From contig BQMF02000004.1 in assembly GCA_027922465.2 (NCBI GenBank), forward strand, positions 1,798,001-1,862,000: a DNA stretch of 64,000 nt. The letters are read 5' to 3'. Positions 24,325-35,217 of this stretch are shown here, piece after piece. The translations under genes were made by a program, and so were the position numbers. Numbering within the stretch: the stretch's first letter is position 1; each line of letters opens with the position of its first letter. Source of the stretch: Turritopsis dohrnii. Taxonomy: Eukaryota > Cnidaria > Hydrozoa > Anthoathecata > Oceaniidae. The notes beneath the pieces were generated by a model that was not told the origin of the DNA, did not search any database, and saw nothing but the letters and a program-made list of their open reading frames with translations.

Positions 24325-25662
24325 ATGCTGTCGCAGTTTTTTATTATGTCATCACGTGGTGACACGTTAGTCGTACGTGATTATCGCGGCGATGTTGTGC
24401 GTGCCGCACCTGACATTTTTTACCGTCGCGTAAAATCAACTAAAAGTGACAGTCCGTCCACACCCATTTTTAACATTGAAGGGACACAATTCATTTATAT
24501 CATTCAGTCAGCTTTATATTTCGTTTGCACAACGAAAGAGAACATTGCGCCGGTCTTCATCTTAGAGCTGTTGAACAAAATTGCTTCGGTATGTAAAGAT
24601 TACTGTGGAGTCCTTAATGAAGGTGCTATTAAACTAAACTTTCCACTCATCTATGAAATCCTTGACGAAATGTTAGATTTCGGTTACCCTCAATGCACTT
24701 CCACAGATGTGTTGAAAGAGTATATTTTCAATAAAGCTCACAGTGTTGGACCGGTTGTAACAAATCTACAGCTTAATGTTGGTAAAGTGTTTGGTGCAAC
24801 GGAAAAGCGTTCAGTTCCAGGAGCCTTTGCTAATAAACCTGTGCAAAATGGAGGGACATCAGGTGGGAAGAACGAAGTATACATTGATGTGTTGGAGATG
24901 TTAACCGTTATATTGGCTCCAAATGGCCAAGTTATCCGATCGGAAATTGCTGGTGCTATTAAGATACGAAGCTTTTTAGGCGGGAATCCAACCATTCGAA
25001 TGTGTTTGGATGAGTCTATTCGAATTAAAAATGCCGACAGTATAGGCCCTTATGTTGGTCACGAAGTCAAACCCATCTCTCTGGACGATTGTTGCTTTCA
25101 CGATTGCATCGACGTGGAGGAGTTCGACAAGTCACGTTGTTTAAAATTTGCACCTCCTGCGGGTGAGTGCACTGTTATGACGTATCGTATTGTCGGCGAA
25201 ACTCCGCTCCCTTTTCGAATATTTCCATTTATGGAAGTTTTGAGTGACACCCAAATTGGATTTAGGTTAAAGTTAAAATGTGAAGTACCTGCCATGTTTC
25301 ATGCGGTTTCCATAGCAATCAGTGTGCCGGTACCGAAAACTACGACGAGTGTGTCACACGATGTATCGACTGGTGCTAATACGATGGAGTACAAGTCCAA
25401 AGAACAAGTTCTAGAATGGTCGATTAGAAAGATGGCGGGAGGTGAAGAACATAATGTTTATGCCAAACTTACGGTACCGGTTGTGACAAACATGAGCAAG
25501 AAACAGATTGGCCCAGTAAGCTTAAACTTTGAGTTTCCTATGTATGTTGGTTCGAGAATACAAATCAAACAACTGAAGGTGAGTGAAAGAAATACACTGT
25601 ACTCACCAATGAGGTGGATTCGATATATAACACATAGTAACTCATACGTCATGAGAATTTGA
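24325..25662 (+). CDS. AP4M1: AP-4 adaptor complex mu subunit
   Basis: A single-exon 445-residue protein; human AP4M1 is 453. It begins MLSQFFIMSSRGD with the longin-like mu N-domain (about residues 1-140, including YCGVLNEGAI and YEILDEMLDFGY). A linker follows, then the mu-homology domain from about KNEVYIDVLE near residue 184 to the end. The C-terminus MRWIRYITHSNSYVMRI matches the AP-4-type ending of the domain. AP-4 is a clathrin-independent coat at the trans-Golgi network that sorts cargo such as ATG9A; mu binds tyrosine-based signals. The complex is lost in flies and nematodes, so its presence agrees with an early-branching animal. The lack of introns contrasts with the many-exon pelota gene nearby. 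Confidence 0.95.
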   Translation: MLSQFFIMSSRGDTLVVRDYRGDVVRAAPDIFYRRVKSTKSDSPSTPIFNIEGTQFIYIIQSALYFVCTTKENIAPVFILELLNKIASVCKDYCGVLNEGAIKLNFPLIYEILDEMLDFGYPQCTSTDVLKEYIFNKAHSVGPVVTNLQLNVGKVFGATEKRSVPGAFANKPVQNGGTSGGKNEVYIDVLEMLTVILAPNGQVIRSEIAGAIKIRSFLGGNPTIRMCLDESIRIKNADSIGPYVGHEVKPISLDDCCFHDCIDVEEFDKSRCLKFAPPAGECTVMTYRIVGETPLPFRIFPFMEVLSDTQIGFRLKLKCEVPAMFHAVSIAISVPVPKTTTSVSHDVSTGANTMEYKSKEQVLEWSIRKMAGGEEHNVYAKLTVPVVTNMSKKQIGPVSLNFEFPMYVGSRIQIKQLKVSERNTLYSPMRWIRYITHSNSYVMRI

Positions 25663-27597
25663 ATGCATTTTATGATAAAACAAGAAAAGGAAATCTTCCA
25701 AAAACTTATTTTCACAGAAGATTCAATTCACATGAAATATGATATAGGTTTTAATCTACTTTATGGACTTCAATGACCAGATGAAAATTTTGGACAAAAA
25801 TAATGTGTTAATTCCCTTGATTTTCTGCTGTTTGAATTCACCACTCTCTCTCTGTATTACTGAAATGCAACAAACATCTAGCTTCCGCTATTGTGCGAAG
25901 GGTATTTTACTTCGAACATTTGTACTCTAGATTTGTTATTGTGATTTTTTTTGTGAACCAAAAACTTTTTTTTTTCCTTTTCTAGCTTTTATTCTATTTT
26001 TTTGCAAAGAACAAATTTTTTAAATTTGCATAAAAGTTTCTCGACCGATATGGAGTATTATCAGAGTGTTTTTCACTGTTTTGTTATGATGCGATTTAGT
26101 GTATACTAATCAATATTCACTTTTTGGGGATATCATATCAATGGAAGCAAATTCTCCTAAAAGCAATAAACTGGAACAACAAAACTCGAAACTTGGATAG
26201 GTTTTGAAGTTATTTTTTCTTGTACAGTAACTTCTATTGAAGATTGCTCTAGTTTTTGTATTTCAATAGTTTTCATAGGGTGCAGTCGAGCCCAGGATCC
26301 TTTTAAAATAGTGTATCGGTTTCAATATGTTTTCTGATTTCACGAATGTAATTATATCGTAAACAAACTGTTAGAAAACTTCCTGAAATTGTGATAGCTC
26401 ATTCCTTACGCTACAATCGTTCCACATCTTGTCCCTGCTGTTACGAGGACCTGTATTCTGGCGAGAATCTTTGTCTTACAAGATGTGATCTTCATGGTTA
26501 AAAGTTTCTAATTTTCGTCTGAAATCCCGGAAATTGACTATAAAATGGCAATGATACCATCTTACCACACAAGCCTTGGTGGCTAAACAAGGTTTTGAAG
26601 GTTGGAGTATAACGAATTCTCAAACGTACTTCCCACTAAACGCATACTTTAGTTTCAACTCCAAATTAGAATATTCTTTTAAGTTCATTCACATATTTAC
26701 AAACCAAATTTGCTTCGCAGTCATATATGTACATATTAAAAAAAATCAAAAATCTGCACAGCCTCGTTTTCGGAATCTGTCATCCCGTTTTCGTTAGCTG
26801 CCAAAAAAAGTCACAATACATATCTAGTTGACCATCGGGAAATGACGCAAACATTGTTATTAAAAATTTAAAAAAAAAAACTGTTCGCAAAGATTTCTGG
26901 GAATTGTATTTACTTAGCTTGATGAACACCATGGAAAATTTTGAATTTCTAAAACTAATTTCTCGTGGTGGATGCGAAATACTAGTGTTAAAATGTATCG
27001 CAAAAACTGCTGACTGTTGAAATTATTGCAAGCGAAATATTCTCTTCGCGAAAATTAGTTCAGGTAAAAAACATAGCTCAAATGTCGGGAAAAAAAACTT
27101 TTGTTGGAGGAGAAGTTGCAACACATTCATCATAAAAAGTGAAAATGAGGCTGGAAATGTTGACTTCGAGGACATAAAATATGGGTGTCACTGAATGATC
27201 GGGGAAAATTGTCATTTCAAAGAGGCTAACGGATATTCAGCTGCAAAAATAATCACTCGAAATTCGGTTTGAGGAAATAACATCCAGTGAAATGGAAGTC
27301 GATGTTTATTGATGATGTTTTTGAAACTGGGATGAAACTCGATAATTGCCTCAAACATAGCAGAACAACAGAACGGGTCTCGAATAATCGAGTCGACATG
27401 AAAATATATCCTTCTACTTTTGGTCCCTACATCACGAGTATTCAAAATTAGAACATTCCTATTTTCAACTGTATGAAATAATGCAAACAATTGCTCAGTG
27501 TGACAACCTCTTCACCAAGCTCTCTTTACGACAGACAGTTCATTCCATGGCTGGAACACAATAACACGTTTAAGGGTCTGGGATCGAGGTTTTTCCT
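25663..27597. other. Intergenic between AP-4 mu and Lhx1/5
   Basis: The two genes are convergent here, so this stretch holds both 3' ends. No ORF shows domain features and no repeat with clear ends was seen. Confidence 0.4.
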
Positions 27598-30500
27598 TTA
27601 CAAACGGTCGTATGCCGGCATCATCTGCGGTGAATAGTTTGTCATGTTACCGAAAGCACCAAAACCATTTGTTTGCAAATGAGAAGCAAATGAATTCAGA
27701 ATATTAAAATCTGCTGAGTCAGCATCGAACTTGTTTCTTAATATTGCGTTCGCATTGCTATCCAACACTGCCGGATCGTCTGTCGGTAGATTAATCGGCA
27801 TGTTGTTGTTATTGTCGTTGTTGTTGTTTGTGTTAGAGGTGTTGTTATTGTTATTGTTGTTGTTGTTATTGTTGTTGAAGGAATCATATGAATATCCATT
27901 CTGATATTTATCGAGTTCAACAGGTGACGGTCCTAGTAGAAACAAATGAGATGAGAGCCAACATGAAAAACGATCGACTTTCAGCCGATACATTTTATGA
28001 TTATCGCAGAATCTTCACTGTATAAGATTATGAAAACCGACGCAATAAAGCAGATGTCTCAAGTAAAAATCAATAATAATAATGAGTAATAATCAACAGC
28101 GCGTTCCAATCCTCTTCTATTCCTTATGGTTGCTTCTTCCGCCTGCTGACTACGCAGTTAACTGACCGTACATATACCACTATGGTACATCATATACCAC
28201 TATGGTACATATACCACTGTCGTACATATACCACTATGGTACATATACCACTGCTCTAACTTTACTGGAAATCAGTGTGCAGCCAGTGGTTGACTCCTTA
28301 ATATACCAAATATGACATGAGTGGAACTCGAGTGCGAGTCGCAAAAGCCGTACTTAAAGGTGTTAGCTGTGAGGTAATAATTATTCTTAAAGGTTCTAAC
28401 AAAAACCTCCAACTAAACATTATGTTAATCTTCATCAGTGTGACCGTGATGATGTCCACTGAAAAGTGTGAAGGAATATAATAGTTGAAGGCATTCGTAT
28501 CTTTTGGTTTCAAAAATGATTAAACTTCTGGTTATCTTGTTTAAACTTAAAACTGTATGCCTGAAATGTATGTCCGAAATGTATGTCCGAAATGACATAT
28601 CATCAAGTTACCAAAACGAAATATTAAAAACATAACCCGATTTTTTATCGATTAACATTCCAATAGTACCGATAAGTAGATCCTGTATGACCAAACTTAC
28701 CATTTTGGAAAAAATGGTAGCCAATTCCATTTGCGCCATCTTTAGATAGGCTATTTTTACGGAAGCCCCTTCGAACATCTTGTACCGATAGCTGCTTCAC
28801 TCTCCGTTCTTTTGAGCGACGATTTTGAAACCAAACTTGAATTACGCGCATCGTTAAACCTGAACAAGATAAAAGAATGTCACGTGACCGGAACAAGATA
28901 AAAGAACGTCACGTGATAGATTTTGTATCACGTGATTTTGTAGGAATGGAGAGAAAGAGCAAATATGTCGCAATCACTGTTTTGTTTCAGTAGATTTTCG
29001 TGTTATAGAGGGCCCAAGTGACATTAGTCTGGATAAATCCCCATAATGGAAAAATAGTTTATTCAAACTTTGCCGACTTCTTTCTTTTGGATTGTTTCCA
29101 TGGAGATCGATGTATCGGGCGATATATTGCTCTCCTCAGACGATATATTGCTATCTACTTTATTACGAATTTATACATTGCTCGTCTGTTCATATGATAG
29201 GAGAGAGCTATTTCGTTTGAACGATATGTCGCTTTGACAAGCAGATACATCGGATGGGCGATTTATCGGGTGGGCGATTTATCGGGTGGGCGATTTATCG
29301 GGTGGGCGATTTATCGGATGGGCGAGCCACGAGACGAGAGATTATTTAAAACTTTAGACTGTGTTTAGTAGACTGTGTTTAGTAGAAATTGTTTGGATTT
29401 GGAAAAGGATTGGGTTTTAATTCGATCCAAAGCGGAAATAGATTTATATTCTACCAGGACAAATAAAGCAATAAAATTTCTCTGACATACCGGTATCTTG
29501 TGCTAACTTTTCACGAATGTGTCTTGATGGTTTGGGTGTGGCAAGAAATGCTGATTTCAGCACTTCTAACTGCTTGGCTTTGATGGTTGTTCGTGGACCT
29601 CGTCGGCGGTTCGAATCATCGTCTTCATCGCTCATCTGTTGCTCCCCATTCATTGATGATGTAGACGGGGGCTTATCGTCCACTGTGCTGTCTTGGTCAG
29701 TAGTATGCGGCGGTGATGTTTTCTGTTGTTGAACTTTAAGAAAAAATCAAAATTTCTTAAACATGAGGGACTAAGGATATCCCATATACTCAAAGATAAC
29801 AACAACAAAAAACCACTAACATTTTCTTATTACGTATAAAGCTAGGTTTCAACTAGAGCGATGCTGAACGTTTTTTGAAAAACTGTTAGGTACAATCAAC
29901 AAATATGTAACGATAACGACCAATAGAAATCTGCGATTCAATCGATAACTATCGTGATTCGATCGTTTACTATCGTGTTTCAATCGTTTACTATCGCTCT
30001 GGTGGGAACCAAGATTAGGCCAGTATCGATGTAGAAATGTTATCAATAAAGTATGGCGTTCAGTATGTTGTTTACATTAGGCATACCTTTAAGTTTTGTT
30101 TCTCCTTTAATATAACTCTCATAGTCTGTTTTACACACAAATGAACCATCTTCGATGACGTATAACTGGTCGCCTGTTTCAACTTCTTTTTCACAGTGAT
30201 TACATTTCAGACATGCCGTATGAAATATCCGAGAAGCTAAACGTCGAACCATGTCGCTTGGATAGATGCCTTCATGACAGCCAGCACATTTAACACCAAA
30301 TAACCTGATAAAAAAAAATTAGTTAAGCATTACATCGCAATCACACGTATTTCACTAATGAAATCTATTGTCCTCTTCGTAATGAATTTCTCGGATATGA
30401 AAAGGCAAGAAACTTTGGGTCTGAGGTTGGCGGTCGTCTTTATATTTGAAGGTCTGTCATTTGCCTCATTTGTTTATGAAAGAAGTAATCGACTTGTTTA

Positions 30501-33500
30501 ACCAAGAAGAATATAAGAAAGCTTTCACCATAAACAAATAATGATCTCGTAGACAAACTTATATCATTCTATAAACTGCCCTGAAAGTTTGAAGGTGAAA
30601 AAAATTGTCTTCCCTCATTATGCCATCAAATTTTTTTCTCCAAAACACAAGAGAAACTGAAGTGCGAAGAAGAAGAATTACCCATTTTTAAGTAAAACAA
30701 TTCCACAATCCATTCTGTAACTTCAAAACAGTAGTTAGTTATAGACTTATGATCTTGAACGTATAAAGAGAAGATAGCTATTTATACGAAAGAAAAACCT
30801 TTTTACAAAAAACTTAAAGAAGATGTTAATAAATGAGAAGAATAGTAACCGTTGGATATTTTAAGTCGTTGTGATTCAGTTGTTAAAGAAACTTATCAAT
30901 AACACGATCAGATGGATGTACATTACAAAAAAATATATATATTTTAACAAAAGACTTAAAAGTGAAATAGCACGATTGCACGATTTGTCATACTGGTCTT
31001 TTAAAGTGACTTTTAAAAAAAATATATATAAGAGAGAATAACTGCGAAAATATAATGACAAAGGTTGAAATAAAAATGATAGAATTTGATATAGGATTAT
31101 TGAGAACATAATACAAAGTAAAGAAATTGTATAAAAAGATGCTGTCAAAGAAAGACAGATGTGAAACAAGTAAAAAATCATATAAAAGGTGCATTGATGG
31201 TACTTGGCGAATGTAACAAAGAACATTGTTCCTCTAACAGTATTACCTGACTTTTTAAGGGGATTCTCACCCAAGCCGTAATAACCCATCCTTATAGTTG
31301 ACAGTAGGGTAATATGGGGTAAGTCGGGTCATTAAGTCATGAAGTGTAAATGGAGTGTATATAGAGCCTTAGAAACTGATATTTTTAACATAACAACCGT
31401 CACTACTCGCCTACCATTTTGCTCCAATAAAAATCCCTCCTCTATCTACACTTCAAGTTATAATGACCCCGCCTAATAAATTCATCTCCACATATTGCTT
31501 TAAATGAGAAACCGAACGAAGAGATGGAGTCTAGGTGTCTTAACTTTTACACGATTTTAGTTCCAACATTTTCTTATGTGATTTCTTAAAAGCATATGAA
31601 GGGGTAATTTATAAAATATTAAAATCTTTGATATTGCGTTTATAGGTATCATATCATATCATATAAGTTGAAATTTGTGCGTATCTCACAAAAAAAGTTA
31701 ATGAACAATTTCCTTTCGGTAGCGTCGTTTTTTCAAAAAATAAAGTTAAAAATAACGGATTGAAAATACTTTTTATCTGAACTCAAAATAGAAAAATATT
31801 TCTCACTATTTTGAGAGGGCACGTAACCTATACTAGTTTCGTTTAATTTTAGAACTTATTTACTTCCTATACACAGCTTCTTTTCCATGTATATCTATCT
31901 GAATATGTAGAGGCTCCTCGCAATTCTGGTTCAGAGAGTAGCTGGAGTTTTTTAAAATTTCAACACCAGTGAAGTAAAACTACTAAAACAATAAAAACTT
32001 GTAAGAAGGCACAGTTATTACGTGTAGTTATGAATGATTTTAAAAGTAAAGTAATCTTTCAAAAAAAAAATTCCAGGCAGTAATGACGACACTGGTGAAT
32101 GTGAATATGAGGAGGCCAGTAATAGTTACAATATTTTACATGTTTTCAAGACTCCCATGATCCGTTATCCGTGTAAGTTGCTTCAAAATCGTGTTATTTT
32201 TTCATTACCCGAATGTTCCAAACCGCAAAGGTTTTGTGAGAAAGATAAGTTTCTTCTGATTCTTATCAAATGTTGCATTTGATCGTGAATTTCTGACAAG
32301 GGCTTCTACTACAAAATGCTACGTTTCATGTCATGCCGGAAAGGCGGTCTGGCTATTGCAAAATCCGAAACAGGAAACAGAATGCAAGATTACACAGTGA
32401 AAATAAAGTAGATATAAGCCCTTTGAAACTGTTTTAAATATTTGTTTGAAGTTTAGTTATAAATTGATGACGTCAGAGAAGCTCAGCATTACTGATTTTT
32501 TAACATCGCGACTTTTTTTATTTATTTATTGAATATTATGGCTTAGATCAGAAGAGTTTCTTGTGTGTTTTTTCTATTTCATTGAAGGATCTTCAGGATA
32601 TCCTCTCTCCAGTAGAACGACAGATGTTGAAGAAAAAAAACAAAAAGTGAAACAAAATTCCTAGCAGGAATTCATACAATTTAAGAAATCAAAAATAATA
32701 CCATCCTTATATAACGTCAAAGAATGGAGTTTTTTTAGTTTTTTATATCAGTTGTTTTTCTTTAGAAAAAGTTTTAGACATCTGTAAATTTAAGTTTCAA
32801 AATAATCTGTTAGTAATTTTCTGAAATCTTTTTTTGTTTCATACGTAAATAAAAAATATCCGTTTAAGTGTGCAGCCAACTGGTGAGTGCAATCGACATG
32901 AACCTCTTCTTATAAATGCGATTATCAAAAATTAAGCCCGGATTACATTGAGTGATCTGTTCAAATAAATCGGATGACAATTTGTTTCATAGCCATATGT
33001 CAGGCTAATCTTCTTTTACTTCTATCTCGAGCTACAGATGTTAAAAACATGACTTGAAGAATGTATTGTCGACATTGTTGTGACATGTCTGGAAGCGTAA
33101 GGTCGTGCATGTAGGGCCGTGTATACAGGGCTTTTTGAGAACAACTTTCTTAGAACACAAGCCACAGATTTGGCGAAAAAATTGAAGAATCCAATGATCA
33201 AAGTATGATTTTTATTGAAGCGAAAAGCTGACAGTTACAAATTAAAGATAATTATGAAGACCGTACTGATTATTGGAGGGGTTTTAGTCCTACAATTATT
33301 TCTTGAAATAAGCACATTGTAAATTTTCATGGCGTAAAAATGAACAATTTTAGGATTTTCCTTGATGAATTTTGCTCTCAGAAGAAAACATCTGCGAAGG
33401 AATGAGAACAAGAAAAGGATTTTGAATCGAAAGCGAATATATATACATTTTTATTTTTAGAAACCAGACTGATTCTGTTCATAATTTTTTTGTCTGCAAT

Positions 33501-35217
33501 GATTTCAGCTTGCTTTTATTTGCTTGTTAGGTTTTGGCAAAATCTGATAAAAATCTTATAAAATTGTTGTTATTAAAAGCAAAGCATGATAAAGCGAATA
33601 ATGAAAACAAAACTGTTTGTTCAGAATAATGCTAGGTAGGAATTTGGACAGTTTCGCGCGGCATTCGAATTGTCGTTGGAGCCCGTTGTCTCGCCTCGCT
33701 TCCGTTTAACTTTGAGATATGACCATTACGCCATCAAACCTCCGACTAATTAAAATTTAATGATATCCTGTGTGGATAGAATTACTGAGGAATGATAAAT
33801 ATAAGGGAAGTTAGACTGCATTCATTGAATTGTCAGTTTTTTCCAAAAATGGATAAAAACTGGATGCTCGAATCATAAAAGGTCGCTCCTTTTTAATTGA
33901 TTTATCGCTTGCAATTTCGAAAGTCGATTGGTGTATGTGTGACCACGATTCGAATTTCCGTGAAATTCTTGTCGACGTATTGGACAAACGTACCGAACAT
34001 AATTTCCTGTGATTATCAAGTAATTAGACCACCAGAGTTTAGATATTTCTCTCTTATCTTATTTCAACTTAATCTTCTTTGGTTTTAAACGCAAAGGAAA
34101 TATACATCGTCGCCACTCAAATTTTATTAGGCCAATATATTACGTGACATGAACCATGATGAATCAGAGGTCATGCATCCATTGCCAAGATATTTAATGA
34201 GTTTGCTCCGCTTAATGCACACATGAATCGTCTTAAAATAAGGTCTATAATGACCTCGTTCCGTTGAATACACACGTACAGGAACAAAATCGACATCCTG
34301 TTGCCGAAGATTTAAAATTTCCTCTTACGAAAAAAATAAACTAGGGAAAAGAGAAGAAAAAAATGAAAATATTTTGCTCTTTTTCAAAGCAGCCTGAAAG
34401 TGTTTTATTCTTGGGAAGAAGGATAATAATTATTAAAAGCCATTAAATTTTCTATTTCTGTGGAATGACGTATCAGATGATATAAGTGAATGTATTTAGC
34501 AGAATGGATTACAGTACGTATCTGACCGATTGTGTTTGTTGTTACACACATCGTCGGAGTTAACTTTTAAACCTGAGGAAAAAGCTTTACAGCCAATCAA
34601 AAGCCGGGGAAACAGCTTTACAACCAATCAAAAATCGACTTAAAAACAGCAATAATAACATTTTTTTTTCGTTGTGCCCTGCCTCTTGCATACACCGTAA
34701 AACATTTCCAAGTAGCTAATCGAGATATACGTTCACATGATAGCTTCGAGTAGTAAAACGGTATAAAGCGTCACTGTTCAATCTTATGAAGATTCTTCCT
34801 GACTCATGTATCTTATGTATTCAAAGTTATCGCAATAGAATCAAGTATCTTACAATACTTTTAGGTTTAGCTGTTAGTCTAACGCCCAAGTTTCCATACT
34901 GACGCCCGAATGTCATTAGAATAACTCTTACGAAGGCGTGAACAAAGAACGCCCAACTTCTTGTCAAACCAAAAGTAAACATAGAAAACATAGAAAAGTC
35001 ACCTGTGAAAATCTTGTTTGCAATATAACTTTGAGTTTCTTGTGAAGCATTTTTCGTTTAAAATCACGTGACATTCACAACAATGTATACACTTCTCGTG
35101 CCATAACTGGTCTAACGCCTTTGCTAAATACTGATCTGTGATTGGTTGGTTGCATCCAAAACAAACAAGATTGGCTGATTGATAATCTTCCGAAGCACGT
35201 ATAATCGACGCTTCCAT
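27598..35217 (-). CDS. Lhx1/5: LIM-homeobox transcription factor, Lhx1/5 (Lim1) type
   Basis: Five minus-strand exons join in frame to 386 codons plus stop: 35217-35003, 30304-30087, 29734-29501, 28859-28701 and 27932-27598, all with AG/GT borders. LIM1 occupies about residues 19-71 ([10 protein letters not shown] ... CKQDF) and LIM2 about 78-131 (CAGCHEG ... CKTDY), both with full zinc ligands. The homeodomain, about 187-246, contains [29 protein letters not shown] and [15 protein letters not shown], diagnostic of the Lhx1/5 class. An intron splits the homeobox after the DTG codons. The tail begins with an Asn-rich run from about residue 295 and ends QMMPAYDRL. The protein acts in the nucleus with LIM-binding co-factor Ldb in developmental patterning. 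The 4.7-kb first intron is the largest. The ATG at 35217 precedes LIM1 by 18 residues, and an upstream coding exon is not excluded. Confidence 0.96.
27795..27880 (-). repeat. Asn-codon repeat in Lhx1/5 exon 5
   Basis: A run of mostly AAC and AAT codons encodes about a dozen Asn, then mixed Asn/Thr/Ser/Asp. The repeat is translated in the tail of Lhx1/5. A 60-codon ORF in another frame is a shadow of it. Confidence 0.85.
28128..28377 (-). mobile_element. Degraded SINE copy in Lhx1/5 intron 4
   Basis: It matches the minus-strand SINE at 59266-59580 in several ordered blocks: TTCTTCCGCC, CTGCTCTAACTT, CAGTGTGCAG, TGGCTCC/TTGACTCC and the B-box region. It is more diverged, and part of its body has been replaced by an expanded 17-bp repeat. 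Confidence 0.65.
28168..28253. repeat. 17-bp minisatellite inside the SINE
   Basis: About five copies of GTACATATACCACTATG, one with a 3-base insertion and one with a TGTC variant. It is located in Lhx1/5 intron 4. Confidence 0.85.
29254..29326. repeat. 16-bp minisatellite in Lhx1/5 intron 3
   Basis: Four copies of GTGGGCGATTTATCGG plus a partial fifth. Related GGGCGATATATTGC blocks lie about 130 bases away at 29120-29150, so the array may have grown from a local motif. Confidence 0.85.
29935..29997. repeat. 21-bp triplicate in Lhx1/5 intron 2
   Basis: Three imperfect copies of a 21-bp unit containing TCGTTTACTATCGTG, about 90 bases from exon 2. Confidence 0.75.
32511..32640 (+). repeat. 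Dispersed repeat G, copy in Lhx1/5 intron 1
   Basis: This is the inverted counterpart of 58823-58975. Shared blocks include TATTTATTGAA, TATGGCT, GAAGAGTTT, TTCATTGAAGGA and CAGATGTTGAAGAAAA in the same order. The ends are undefined and it contains no gene. Confidence 0.6.
34577..34640. repeat. Imperfect 30-bp duplication in Lhx1/5 intron 1
   Basis: Two units share AGCTTTACARCCAATCAAAA, each containing a CCAAT element. They lie about 400 bases from exon 1. Confidence 0.6.

Noticed and set aside
30876..31289. 137-codon minus-strand ORF with many hydrophobic residues
   Set aside because: It lies inside Lhx1/5 intron 1, and its Phe/Tyr/Leu/Ile richness is what AT-rich DNA gives by chance. No domain or start context supports it.
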